Source of the DNA: Euperipatoides rowelli
Lineage: Eukaryota; Onychophora; Udeonychophora; Euonychophora; Peripatopsidae
Length of the DNA stretch: 10,952 nt
Direction: 5' to 3' (one strand)
NCBI GenBank assembly: GCA_003024985.2
Contig: PXIH01S0076260.1
Shown piece by piece: positions 1 to 8,046 of the stretch. Below the pieces are notes generated by a model, which ran no database searches, had not been told where the DNA came from, and saw only the letters and a program-made list of their open reading frames with translations. Each line of letters begins with the position of its first letter. Positions within the stretch are counted from its first letter, which is position 1. Both the position numbers and the translations under genes were made by a program.

Positions 1-54
1 TTATAAGTATGACTTATAGCATTTGATTAAATACAATAATTTTCTTATTATTTA

Positions 55-136
55 TACTGAGGTCATTATTTACTTATCAAGCAAATAATGACCTCAGTAA
101 TTATTTACTGGGGTCATTGAGGTCATTATTTGCTTG
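55..136. repeat. Foldback repeat with an extra direct copy
   Basis: A 17-bp perfect inverted repeat has arms at 55-71 and 83-99 and an 11-nt loop; the core of the arm reads ACTGAGGTCATTATTT. A third copy of the core lies at 118-131, and a partial copy (TACTGGGGTCATT, one mismatch) at 106-118. The third copy matches the second arm read in reverse over about 20 bp, through GCTTG. The repeat could form a hairpin or be a remnant of a foldback element end. No transposase or target-site duplication is visible. Confidence 0.8.
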
Positions 137-164
137 GTACAAAACTTATGCACCTTTATACAGC

Positions 165-184
165 TTTTTTTTTTTTTAAAAAAA
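165..184. repeat. T13-A7 homopolymer junction
   Basis: A run of 13 T (165-177) is followed directly by 7 A (178-184). Such tracts are common in A+T-rich intergenic DNA and prone to slippage and assembly error. No function is implied. Confidence 0.9.
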
Positions 185-231
185 GTAATTTTCAGATTAA
201 AATTAAAATATAAAGTTATTTATTTATTATG

Positions 232-435
232 AAAATATTTCTATTTGACAGTGCCCCCCCCCCCCCCCACCCCTATCATTTGTTTCTGGGTCCTTCCCTG
301 ACATACCTCTGTCCTATTTCATAACATTCTTTCAACACCATATCTATTATCTCAGCTGATATTAGCTGCTCTCTTTACAACTCCTTTACTTCTTTTTATT
401 TTATATTTTCCATTCAAAATATCTATTTGGCAGTG
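232..435. repeat. Short direct repeat pair flanking 160 bp
   Basis: AAAATATTTCTATTTGACAG(TG) at 232-253 recurs as AAAATATCTATTTGGCAGTG at 416-435, with a two-base indel and one substitution. Both copies end in CAGTG, and the second continues as CAGTGGTATCACTAG, which resembles the ends of some DNA transposons. It may be a local duplication or the trace of an old insertion. The evidence is weak. Confidence 0.35.
254..273. repeat. Poly-C tract
   Basis: Fifteen C in a row (254-268), then A and four more C. The complementary strand is a long G run that could form four-stranded structures. The copy number is unreliable in sequence assemblies. Confidence 0.9.
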
Positions 436-639
436 GTATCACTAGACTCTTTCAGGGTCAAGGGGAGAGGTGCAAGCCATCATTTCTCAAATTTGAACCC
501 CATTAGGCCAATAATACAAACTCAAAGCTAGACTTCTAGCTGATGTAATTTAATTATTTGAATTAAAAAAATATGTTATCAATATATAGAACATATAGCT
601 TAAAACAACCTCCTCCCCTACCCCAATCCTTCATAACAG

Positions 640-786
640 AGCCCTGACTCTGGATCTCACCAAGGTATACATGCACCTCACTTAACTGCTCTTAGTGGTC
701 AAGTTTGGCTAAATGCAGGAAGATGCCATGGTTTGCATGAGTATGTTAACCTGATTAAAGCAGCAAAACATTATAAATACTTTTTT
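640..786 (+). CDS. Possible coding exon, unidentified
   Basis: I do not recognise a gene here. A pyrimidine-rich stretch (604-633) leading to CAG at 637-639 looks like a splice acceptor. From 640 a frame stays open for 49 codons to a TGA at 787-789. Its product has a protein-like composition, for example TALSGQVWLNAGRCHGLHEY (685-744). The stretch is less A+T-rich than its surroundings. A donor-like GTATGT lies at 741-746, so an exon could end at 740. A second stop-free stretch, starting FERRSRNGRS, follows in another frame after the seven-T run at 781-787, so this may instead be a frameshifted relic. An open run of 49 codons is not rare by chance when all frames are searched. The antisense frame over 709-978 is treated as a shadow. 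Confidence 0.2.
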
Positions 787-789
787 TGA

Positions 790-2440
790 AAGGCGTTCTA
801 GAAACGGTCGTTCATTTCTCAAATTTCTTATTAAAACTTGTATTTGCGCAAGTTTAATACTAAAAAAAAAACATCTAAAAATGTTGGCCATCGAGCCAAG
901 TGAAATTACGAACCCTTTCCACTCCTGAACATTTCCGAACTTTTGAATCCCACCACTCCAAAAGAAAAAAAACATCATTTTTTTTTTTTTATATACTTTG
1001 ATTAGAAATGAAGAAAAAATAATTTTAAATAGTTTACANTTTTTATTTTTTTTTTAGATCTAAGTTGATAGCCCTAGGCATATTACATCAATAGAAAGAT
1101 ATTGAAACCACATATTCACATAAAGACTATTTTAGGGATTTCTTTTTTTTTAATTAAAGAAGAAATAACAATCATACGAATTTGAATTTAAAGACATTTT
1201 TACAATAATCGGATTATTTTGTAAAAGTTCAATTATGTGACTATTTCAATAAACTTTGTCTCTTACATGTCATTATCTGCCGTGACAGTCCACATAGTAA
1301 TTATTTCATATTAGAATAAATGGTAAAAATTTAGAATAAATTTCTGTATAACCCAATTGAAAATGAAGTGAAACTTAAAACGATTTTGACAGGTCAAGAA
1401 TAGAAATTTGAAGCTAGAACAAAAAAAAAAGTAGTTAGGAAAAATCGATATAAAATCATTATAAAAAATCAGAAGATATTTGAAAATTATAATCAAAATA
1501 AAAGGTCATTTTCATTTTCATTTTTGGGGAAAAGTATTGAGAAAATGTAGCTAGTTTTAAAAAAAATAATGTATTTTTATTATTATTATTATTTCACGTA
1601 ACATATTTGTCCGGTTGGGGGCGACACTTATGCGGCTATTTAATTCGTCTATCTGGTGTTTCAATATTCGTCTATTCTGTACATGGTATGATAACTTTTC
1701 TCCATGTTGAACATCAAGTTTAAACTTAGTGGGTGGGTTTTAATCCTTTTACACTATCGAAAATAATAAGAATATGCATGGTTTATTTATTATTTTAATA
1801 CCTTGTTCTGACTAACCGCAAAATTAATTTTAAGAAATATAAGCCATTGCACTGAATATTTTCAAGAATATAATTAATATTCGACACTTTATAAAATGTT
1901 AAGGTGAAATGAAAATTAAAAAACGAAATGACAATGTTGTAACTTTTCGAGAAAATTGAACTTTACTGAAAAGTGGTTAAAAGTTCCCAGAAAAGCTAAA
2001 TTTTTACCCTGGAGAAGTAAATGTGGCTTAAATTAACCCCACATCATTCATTTAGTCATAACAGTAATAAATGTGCTTAATTTACTTTCACACATCATGA
2101 CATCTATAGTTGGGTTACTTAGCACAATGATCATTCACTTAGTGATACTAAAATAAAAATATGTCACACAGGTATAATTTTTCACAGGAAAAAAATAGGA
2201 TATAATGTCGTGCTCATTTTTTTTTTGTTTTATGGCCGCCATCTTGAAAAAATGCTGTCTAAAAATGGTTTGTAACAATTATTTTATCAAAATTTTTGTA
2301 ATTACAAAAATGAAGAAGACTAAATTCTCTACAAAATCGTTTGTCCAGTGCTGTGAATCTGAGGCTACATGACTGTCAAAGTTACTCCAGTTACCCTAAT
2401 TTTTTTAATTTTAACCTGACATTTTAGAATAACGTTACTA
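790..2440. other. A+T-rich DNA without recognisable genes
   Basis: Apart from the short second frame just after 787, noted under the possible exon, no coding signal, RNA gene or clear transposon is seen. The stretch has many T and A runs, a (TTA)n tract at about 1575-1593 and one unresolved base near 1040. The only reading frames are short and made of low-complexity F, I, L, N and K residues. Confidence 0.7.
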
Positions 2441-2450
2441 TATTAGTAGT

Positions 2451-2585
2451 AGTACTAAGTACTGCTTGGGATAGTATTGAAGCGAAATGGTGCTTGGTGC
2501 AAAGCCTCAGTCCAAGTACTATATATAGATTTCAGACAGAGCATCTTCGTATTTACTCCTAGCACTGCTAAATCTGGTAAGTACT
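2451..2585. repeat. Cluster of four AGTACT palindromes
   Basis: AGTACT occurs at 2451-2456, 2458-2463, 2515-2520 and 2580-2585. The copies near 2460 and 2515 have CTTGG and CCAAG beside them in opposite orientation, giving a loose inverted repeat. It may be a remnant of a small inverted-repeat element. No other support is visible. Confidence 0.3.
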
Positions 2586-3337
2586 GTATAGTGTATATTA
2601 CTTTGAAATGACCAATGAAAATACATAAACTGTACATGTAAGGACTACAAATTTGTAACTCCTGACTGTAATAGTAAGAATTGGTTTCATTAAAGGTCCT
2701 TTTTGCATTTTTTGTTCAAATTTTTGTGGACCATTACCCTAAAAATACCTAAAACTTGCTTTACTCTAAATTGCATCCGAGAGACTCCCCGAAATTACCC
2801 TAAGATAGGGTTATTAACTTCTCTAAAAGCAAAATTAATATATCTCCCACAATTCATGGTAACTACATTAAATGTATTGATCAAGCAACCATTTTAGGTC
2901 TTACTGTACAAAATAACCTAAAATGGCACAATCACATTCATGCTATTATTGTCAAAACACTTAAATGATTTTTTATATTATACAAAATGAAAAATTTAAA
3001 GGCGAATACATCGACCTTAAAATCAATTTGTCTTTTGTAAGGCCTTATCTCGAGTATGTTTGCTATGTGTGGTCTTCTGATCTCACTAATGCTCAAATCA
3101 AAGAATTGGAAAATATACAGAAAAGAGCTTGTAAGTTAATCTTGAGTAATAATTAGAGTTCATATAGTGATGTTCTTGTTACATTAAAGTTACAATCCTT
3201 ACAAGAGCATAGAAAAACAATTACAATTAAATTTGCAACTTCTTTTTTTGAGGAGTTCAAAACTTATGCACCTACAAGTTGAAAGAATTTAATGAATACT
3301 TCAACAAGATCCTCAAATAAGTTCTTTATTCCCTTTA

Positions 3338-3698
3338 TCTCCTATATAAAAGAGAAAATTTGTCCTTCTGTCCGTCTGTCTTTCTATAGACTACAAATCC
3401 ACAGTTTACAAGCCAGGATCGTAAAATTTTACAGAAGGGTGTATTAAACACGCCTGAGGCAACTACCTGTAAATAAATTTGAAATCAAAATTAATTACTG
3501 TTAATTTTTAATTAATTAAAAACCGTTAAAATGCCTGGCCACGCCACGCCAGGGAGTATCTATACAAACAGACAGTTTACAAGCGTAGATCGTAAAATTT
3601 TACAGACAGGCATATTAAAACACGCCCCGGAGGCAACTAAAAAAATTTGAAATCGTAATTAACCCTTAAAATGTCACGTTGCCGGGTACTTCAGCTAG
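3338..3698 (+). mobile_element. Non-autonomous Helitron, 361 bp
   Basis: The element starts with TC (TCTCCTATATAAAAGAG) followed by a TCTGTCCGTCTGTC stretch, and ends in GCCGGGTACTTCAGCTAG. Both are typical Helitron ends in animals. It lies between host A (3337) and T (3699), the target expected for Helitrons, with no target duplication or inverted ends. Excising 3338-3698 rejoins the LINE codon A|TT and restores its frame, which independently fixes both borders. No Rep/helicase coding sequence is present, so movement would need a helper. The 3' hairpin is poorly conserved. Confidence 0.92.
3401..3654 (+). repeat. Tandem duplication inside the Helitron
   Basis: Two copies of an about 85-bp unit lie at 3401-3486 and 3572-3654. 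Both begin ACAGTTTACAAGC, share ATCGTAAAATTTTACAGA and an ACACGCC...GAGGCAACTA segment, and end AATTTGAAATC. Each is followed by a related segment: CGTTAAAATGCC...ACGCCAGGGAGTATC after copy 1, and CCTTAAAATGTCACGTTGCC leading to the true 3' end after copy 2. The element therefore looks like a head-to-tail dimer whose first unit lost its CTAG terminus. Confidence 0.8.
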
Positions 3699-3944
3699 TT
3701 AGAACTAAAAGATATTCTGAATCTGCCATTCCTGCATTTACTAACTTATTAAATTCACTTAGATGAACATTTAGTATTTTGTTAATCACATTAAATTACA
3801 ATTATTAAGTTAAAGCACTGTAAAAAAGGGATCATATCCTTTAGGGCTAGATCCATTTTAGATAACTTAATCACATTAATAGTTGTTGTTGTTTTGTACA
3901 TTGTTCACTTTGTTGGAATAAATATACCTGAAATATATAGAATT

Positions 3945-4431
3945 CATAGCACTGGTTTTGCCCCAATAGCATAATGAAATCACACAACTACCATTGTTAT
4001 ACACTCATGAACAGCATATTTTCAAATTAAAAACAAATCTTATATATTTTGTGCATGCAAATGATTTTATAATAGGAAGTTTGTTATTTTATTTTTAATT
4101 TAAATGTATCCTTTGACAGAATTAACTATACCATGAGGGAAACTCCCACCCACCTTCCACCACCACCCCCCACCCACCCCCCCAACCCCACCCTGCAAAT
4201 GGACTAAACCTTCGACTGGAAAATTCACAGCGCAGAAAAGTAAAATAAGTTTTTCTTCAGCCCCATGAACAAATAATAAAAATTTTAAAAGGAATGGTGG
4301 GGTTAATGGTCTAACACAGAATTGTGATGCTTTGAGACATTGGGTGATGGGTGGGCTAGAGTTTGCATGGATAATTCATGACTTTGAGCTTAGGGAAAGC
4401 AGTAAGACTGATTGTATGCATTGCTTTAAAC
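3945..4431. other. Non-coding spacer between LINE 1 and hAT copy A
   Basis: No gene or element is recognised. The notable content is the C-rich tract at 4145-4193 and, downstream on the same strand, the G-rich stretches AATGGTGGGGTTAATGG (about 4293-4309) and GGGTGATGGGTGGG (about 4341-4354). The open frame covering 4332-4541 runs into the hAT element and is not considered real. Confidence 0.6.
4145..4193. repeat. C-rich tract, potential G-quadruplex on the - strand
   Basis: Within 49 bases there are at least seven runs of three or more C, separated mostly by single A or short ACC pieces; the rest is almost only C, A and T. The opposite strand therefore has the run-and-loop pattern that can form G-quadruplexes. 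It may simply be a decayed (CCCA)n simple repeat. Confidence 0.75.
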
Positions 4432-5113
4432 GAGGCGTGTCCAACCAGTGGCCCAGGGGCCACATGCGGCCATGGATGGCTATGAATGCAACCCAACACA
4501 AAATCGTAAGCTTACTTAAAAATTATAAGAATTTTTTGTGATTATGATTTCTACCTGTTTGACCAGAAGAAACAAAAAAAATGTTAAAATTAACTAGTAA
4601 AATAAAGTGCAAGAGGCCTTGGTTGCAATGTTGCGTAAAATGAATTGGCATAGCGCCACTGTGCACCAAAGGCTCTCGCTAAATACACATGTGTGGCTTC
4701 AGTTTTACAGCGGAGTGCGGCTTCCAGTGTGTTATCTTCCAGGCGTAGACAATTGAATTGACACCATCATACGTTACGTGTGCTTATGGTGACTTGGTGA
4801 ATAAAACAATGATTATCGTTAATATTTCAACCTAACTTAGTAAACGATAGATGTTTATTGTTATTTAGAAGACATGCAAGTATTCTTATTTGATTATTGA
4901 ATCTTGCCTTCTATTTTCTATATCAGTGATCACAAACTTGTGCCGTGTTGATGATTTTAAAAGACCCTTCGAATGTGTCGGCACACATTTACGATTAGTA
5001 TGTGAGGTTTTTTTTTTGTTTTTGTGCATCAGCTATCGTTAGTATTAGTGTATTGAATCTGTGGCCCAATAGAATTCTCCTACTTCTAATGAAGCCAAGG
5101 TTGGACACCCTTA
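4432..5113 (+). mobile_element. Non-autonomous hAT element, copy A, near full length
   Basis: The left end GAGGCGTGTCCAACC and the right end GGTTGGACACCCTTA are imperfect inverted ends that fit the hAT type CAGG-(G)-TGTCCAACC. Subterminal GGCCACA/TGTGGCCC motifs lie inside both ends (left about 4449-4470, right about 5061-5068). The first about 490 bp (4432-4919) match copy B in reverse orientation, which supports the left border. The 682-bp element has no transposase frame. An inverted TGTGCCG...CGGCACA pair (4939-4945, 4979-4985) lies in the part absent from copy B. The 8-bp flanks (CTTTAAAC left, TCTAACAG right) do not match well, so no target duplication can be claimed. It is an old copy. 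Confidence 0.82.
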
Positions 5114-5351
5114 TCTAACAGATTTAGCGTGCATATCAATAATGCTGTATGAGTAATTGGGGACTTTGTAACCCTTATAGTGGAGAATCGAGAGAACTTG
5201 TTTACTTCATACCTAAAGCACTGGCACCTATAGAGCTTATTGATAACACTCTGAATAATATTAAAACTAAAGAAAATCGCTATAAATGTTTTATGGACGA
5301 AAGACTAATTCATCAGAAGCAAACTACGCCTGATGTGAGTCACAAGAACAA

Positions 5352-5613
5352 ATTTTGGTTAGATTCCGTTATCTGCCCACCAACATAATTAACGTTAGGA
5401 GTCGGGCGACACCATAAACTAGTAGCCTGTGGAATTAGTATTTTTTTTCTCTCAGATTTTAGTATATTTTCTTTACAGTCCTAACCTTACCATAACCTTG
5501 AACCCTAAGATAATCTAGATGTGAAATAATCTTTTGCTGAGCGCCAATCTAGATAATTACAACTTACTATTGTCAGCCATATTGGTGGGAAGATAACGGA
5601 ATCTGACCCAAAT
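5352..5613. mobile_element. Small inverted-end element (MITE-like), 262 bp
   Basis: The terminal inverted repeats at 5352-5386 and 5579-5613 match at 31 of 35 positions without gaps; the shared core is AGATTCCGTTATCT-CCCACCA. The centre is non-coding and holds two TCTAGAT palindromic motifs and a telomere-like run of degenerate CCTAACC/CATAACC/GAACCCTAA words (5480-5508). No target duplication is evident, so the superfamily is unknown. The last 12 residues or so of the frame at 5149-5388 come from the left arm, which argues against that frame being a gene. Confidence 0.85.
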
Positions 5614-6582
5614 CCATTATTCTATTACAAATTCCCAAAAGTATCAAAAACCATTATAAAACTAAACAATTTCCGTTTGACAAACTTTTTACCAATAAAT
5701 GGTGTTATGTAGTAATCCGTGTGGATAGGTTTACTCAGCAGACAATACTATCTAAGCATTCTAATCACTACAGATTTCTCAAAATCTGGGCAAACATTAC
5801 CCCCATCTAGCATGATTTTCTTAAATTATTCACCTTGTATGCTTGCTATTTTTATATTTCTTAATGCCCCCCTATTCCACCTCCCTTTCTACCCCCCAAA
5901 AAATACTATATTCCTGATCAATCATACAATTTTTTTAAAATAATTGTTTCTTTTATTCCTTACGGCTAAATTAACATTTTCCTTTTCTTTTATGATTGGC
6001 GATCAGCATCACTTTAAAGATCGATATCAATTAAGAGATGTTTTCTTTTTTGTTCTTTCTCTTTCATAACTGTATTTGAAATTTCTTTACTCCATTATGG
6101 AGTTGCACGTTTATTGTCTTTACGGATTACATCCGTTAGTCGGTGTATCCTAGCTGATCTGCTCAAGAGCGTCTCGAGTATTTTAAAGATTTCAAGTGTG
6201 TGTGTGCAGAATCGACATTAGCATTTTTTTTTAGACAAATTGCCATATTTTATTCTAATTTTGAAAATAAAAAAATTATCGTATTTTAAAATTAACTTTA
6301 ATTGAAAGGTAAGGAATTGCAATAATGATTTATATATTAAATAAAAAAATGAATTATATTGTGTTTAAAAAATTATTTATTCAGAAGCTTTTTTTTTTTT
6401 TGCTTTTTTGTAATTTAAAATATTTAATTAAAAAAAAATTGTTAAAAACAGATTTTCCAATATTACAATTTTTTATCTGCAACAAAAAGTAGTAAATAAA
6501 TTGAATTTTTCATTTCAAATTGTATCAGATTAAGTGTGTAAACTAAGAGAAGTGGCAATGTTGAACTGAGAAATAATTACCT
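5614..6582. other. A+T-rich spacer, no genes recognised
   Basis: The plus-strand frame at 5719-5943 is hydrophobic and low in complexity (the stretch LPPSSMIFLNYSPCMLAIFI is typical), with no family resemblance or supporting signals. A small palindrome ACGGAT-TAC-ATCCGT lies at 6122-6136. A (TG)n stretch lies near 6198-6207. An inverted repeat at the right edge (AGAAGTGGCA 6548-6557, TGCCACTTCT 6582-6591) uses the first minisatellite unit as its right arm. Confidence 0.6.
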
Positions 6583-7978
6583 GCCACTTCTTTTACTTTG
6601 TATAACCTTGTGTCACCATTTCTTTTATTTTGCACATCCAAACTGATACAATTTGTGCTAGCCTACCATCTTTTATTTTTCATACCCAAATGATACGATT
6701 ATGTTGGATTATGTTGTCACCTCTTTTATTCTCCGTACACAATCTGATACAATTTACATTGTCACATCTTTTATTTTGCATAACCAATCTAAAACAATTT
6801 GTGTTGACACTTGATTTAATTTTCATACCCAATCTGATCCTATTTGTGTTGCCACTTCATTTAGTTTGCATATCCAGTCTAATACAATTTGTGTTGACAC
6901 ATTTAATTGTCATACCCAACCAGGGGCCATTTGTGTCACCATCTCTTTTATTTTGCATATCCAGTCTAATACAATCTGTGTTGACACTTCATTTATTATT
7001 CATATCAATCTGATACCATTTGTGTTGCCATCTTTTATTTTGCAAACCCTAACAAAATCAATTTGTATTGCCACCTCATTTAATTTGCATACCCAATCTA
7101 ATACAATGTGTTGACACTTCAATTATTTTCATACCCAGCTGATACCATGTGTTGCCACCTCTTATTTTGCATACACAATCTAATACAATTTGTGTTGACA
7201 CTTCATTATTTTCATACCCAATCTGATACCATTTGTGTTGCCACCACTTATATTTCATGTCCAATCTAAATCAATTTGTTGCCAACTCTTTTATTTTGCA
7301 TACCCAATCTAATCAATGTCTTGACACTTCATCTATTTTTATAATCAATCTAGTGCCATTTGTGTTGCCACCTCTTTTATTTTGCATACCCATTCTAAAA
7401 CAATGTGTTGACACTTCTTTTTTTTTTCATAACCAATCTGATACCATTTGTGTTGCCATCTCTTATTTTGTAAACCCTAACTAAATCAATTTGTGTTGCC
7501 ACCTCTTTTATTNTTTATTTTGCATACCCATTCTAATACAATTTGTGTTGACACTTCATTTTTTTTCATAACCAATCTGATACCATTTGTGTTGCCATCT
7601 CTTATTTTTCAAACCCTAACTAAATCAATTTGTGTTGCCACCTCATTTATTTTGCATACCCAATCTAATACAATGTGTTGACACTTCAATTATTTTCATA
7701 CCCAGCTGATACCATGTGTTGCCACCTCTTTAATTTGCATACACAATCTAATACAATGTGTGTTGACACTTCATTATTTTCATACCCAATCTGATACCAT
7801 TTGTGTTGCCACCACTTATTTTTCATGTCCAATCTAAATCAATTTGTTGTCAACTCTTTTATTTCGCATACCCAATCTAATCACTGTCTTGACACTTCAT
7901 CTATTTTTATAATCAATCTGGTGCCATTTGTGTTGCCACCTCTTTTATTTTGCATACCATTCTAATACAATTTGTGTG
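6583..7978. repeat. Minisatellite of about 45-bp units, roughly 32 copies
   Basis: Head-to-tail units average 43-45 bp. Two types often alternate. Type A has GTTGCCACCTC...TTTTGCATACC...CTAATACAA. Type B has GTTGACACTTCA...TTTTCATACC...CTGATACCA. The starts recur near 6712, 6759, 6803, 6848, 6893 and so on to 7931. Left-edge units (6583-6760) are the most diverged, and the right edge stops abruptly at about 7978. One unresolved base lies at 7513. Because the unit is close to a multiple of three, several short frames arise with repeating residues (ICVDTSF, PFVLPS). These are by-products, not genes. Confidence 0.95.
7011..7972. repeat. Higher-order repeat within the minisatellite
   Basis: The block at about 7011-7404 is repeated at about 7578-7972. 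The offset stays at 567-568 bp along its length, and by eye the identity is well above 90%. Shared private variants prove block duplication: CAAACCCTAAC (7043/7610), CATACCCAGCTGATACCATG, CACCACTTAT...TTTCATGTCC, and ATCTATTTTTATAATCAATC. A second, local duplication of about 138-139 bp relates 7383-7500 to 7521-7640. Confidence 0.9.
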
Positions 7979-8046
7979 GAAAACTAATATTTATTTTCTA
8001 AATTTTAGTGAGATATTTGGTTGTAATATTGTCCCTTTTCTTCCAG

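Larger units (their letters stand above)
2816..3766 (+). pseudogene. LINE ORF2 C-terminal fragment, broken
   Basis: The frame at 2816-2965 gives NFSKSKINISPT, then ILGLTVQNNLKWHNHI. These match the 'lN-KSk' and 'iLGv-id--L-W--Hi' motifs that follow the reverse transcriptase thumb in CR1/Jockey/L2-type LINEs. A one-base shift at about 2965 moves the frame. It continues with FVRPYLEYVCYVW and ELENIQKRACKLIL, the 'R-LEY-s-vW' and 'LE-iQrRa' block. In-frame stops lie at 3154-3156 and 3280-3282. After a TAG the text resumes with SSYSDVLVTLKLQSLQEHRK, the usual 'Y--L--L-L-sL--RR' tail. The frame reaches 3337, is interrupted by the Helitron, and resumes at 3699 as RTKRYSESAIPAFTNLLNSL to TGA at 3764-3766. 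The product is non-functional: it lacks the catalytic core and contains two stops and one frameshift besides the insertion. Confidence 0.88.
2816..3940 (+). mobile_element. LINE relic 1 (CR1/Jockey/L2-like), 5' truncated, split by Helitron
   Basis: This is the 3' end of a non-LTR retrotransposon: the end of its second ORF (2816-3766, excluding the insert) and a 3' tail. The tail runs to about 3940, contains a TTG repeat near 3884 and has AATAAA at 3917-3922. The reverse transcriptase core is absent, as expected of a 5'-truncated copy. There is no clear target-site duplication. The left boundary is uncertain: 2703-2815 shows no LINE similarity I can see. A Helitron occupies 3338-3698. The clade assignment rests on the C-terminal motifs only. 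Confidence 0.85.

Noticed and set aside
140-155. 16-base exact match CAAAACTTATGCACCT between 140-155 and 3258-3273 (inside LINE relic 1)
   Set aside because: A match of this length is plausible by chance in about 11 kb of A+T-rich DNA, and the surrounding sequence does not continue the similarity.
2455-2637. 60-codon minus-strand frame with protein-like composition
   Set aside because: Short, no family resemblance, and overlaps the AGTACT palindrome cluster.
4332-4541. 69-codon frame across the left end of hAT copy A
   Set aside because: It crosses the transposon border and uses the inverted end as coding sequence, so it is a chance frame.
5149-5388. 79-codon frame (MSNWGLCNPYSGES…)
   Set aside because: No recognisable family. 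Its end is made of the left arm of the inverted-end element, and no splice or promoter signal was seen.
5440-5478. Splice acceptor-like TTTTTTTTCTCTCAG and following short frame
   Set aside because: It lies within the non-coding centre of the inverted-end element and the frame hits a stop within about 22 codons.
5480-5508. Telomere repeat
   Set aside because: The CCTAACC-like words are few and degenerate and lie inside a small inverted-end element.
5719-5943. 74-codon hydrophobic frame
   Set aside because: Low-complexity composition expected from T-rich DNA; no motif or conservation evidence.
6630-7681. Several open frames with 15-residue periodicity in the minisatellite, on both strands
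   Set aside because: They follow from a unit length near 45 bp. Frames change whenever a unit has an indel, and no start context or protein family is visible.
6583-7978. CRISPR-like array
   Set aside because: The whole unit repeats, with no unique spacers, and the surroundings are eukaryotic.
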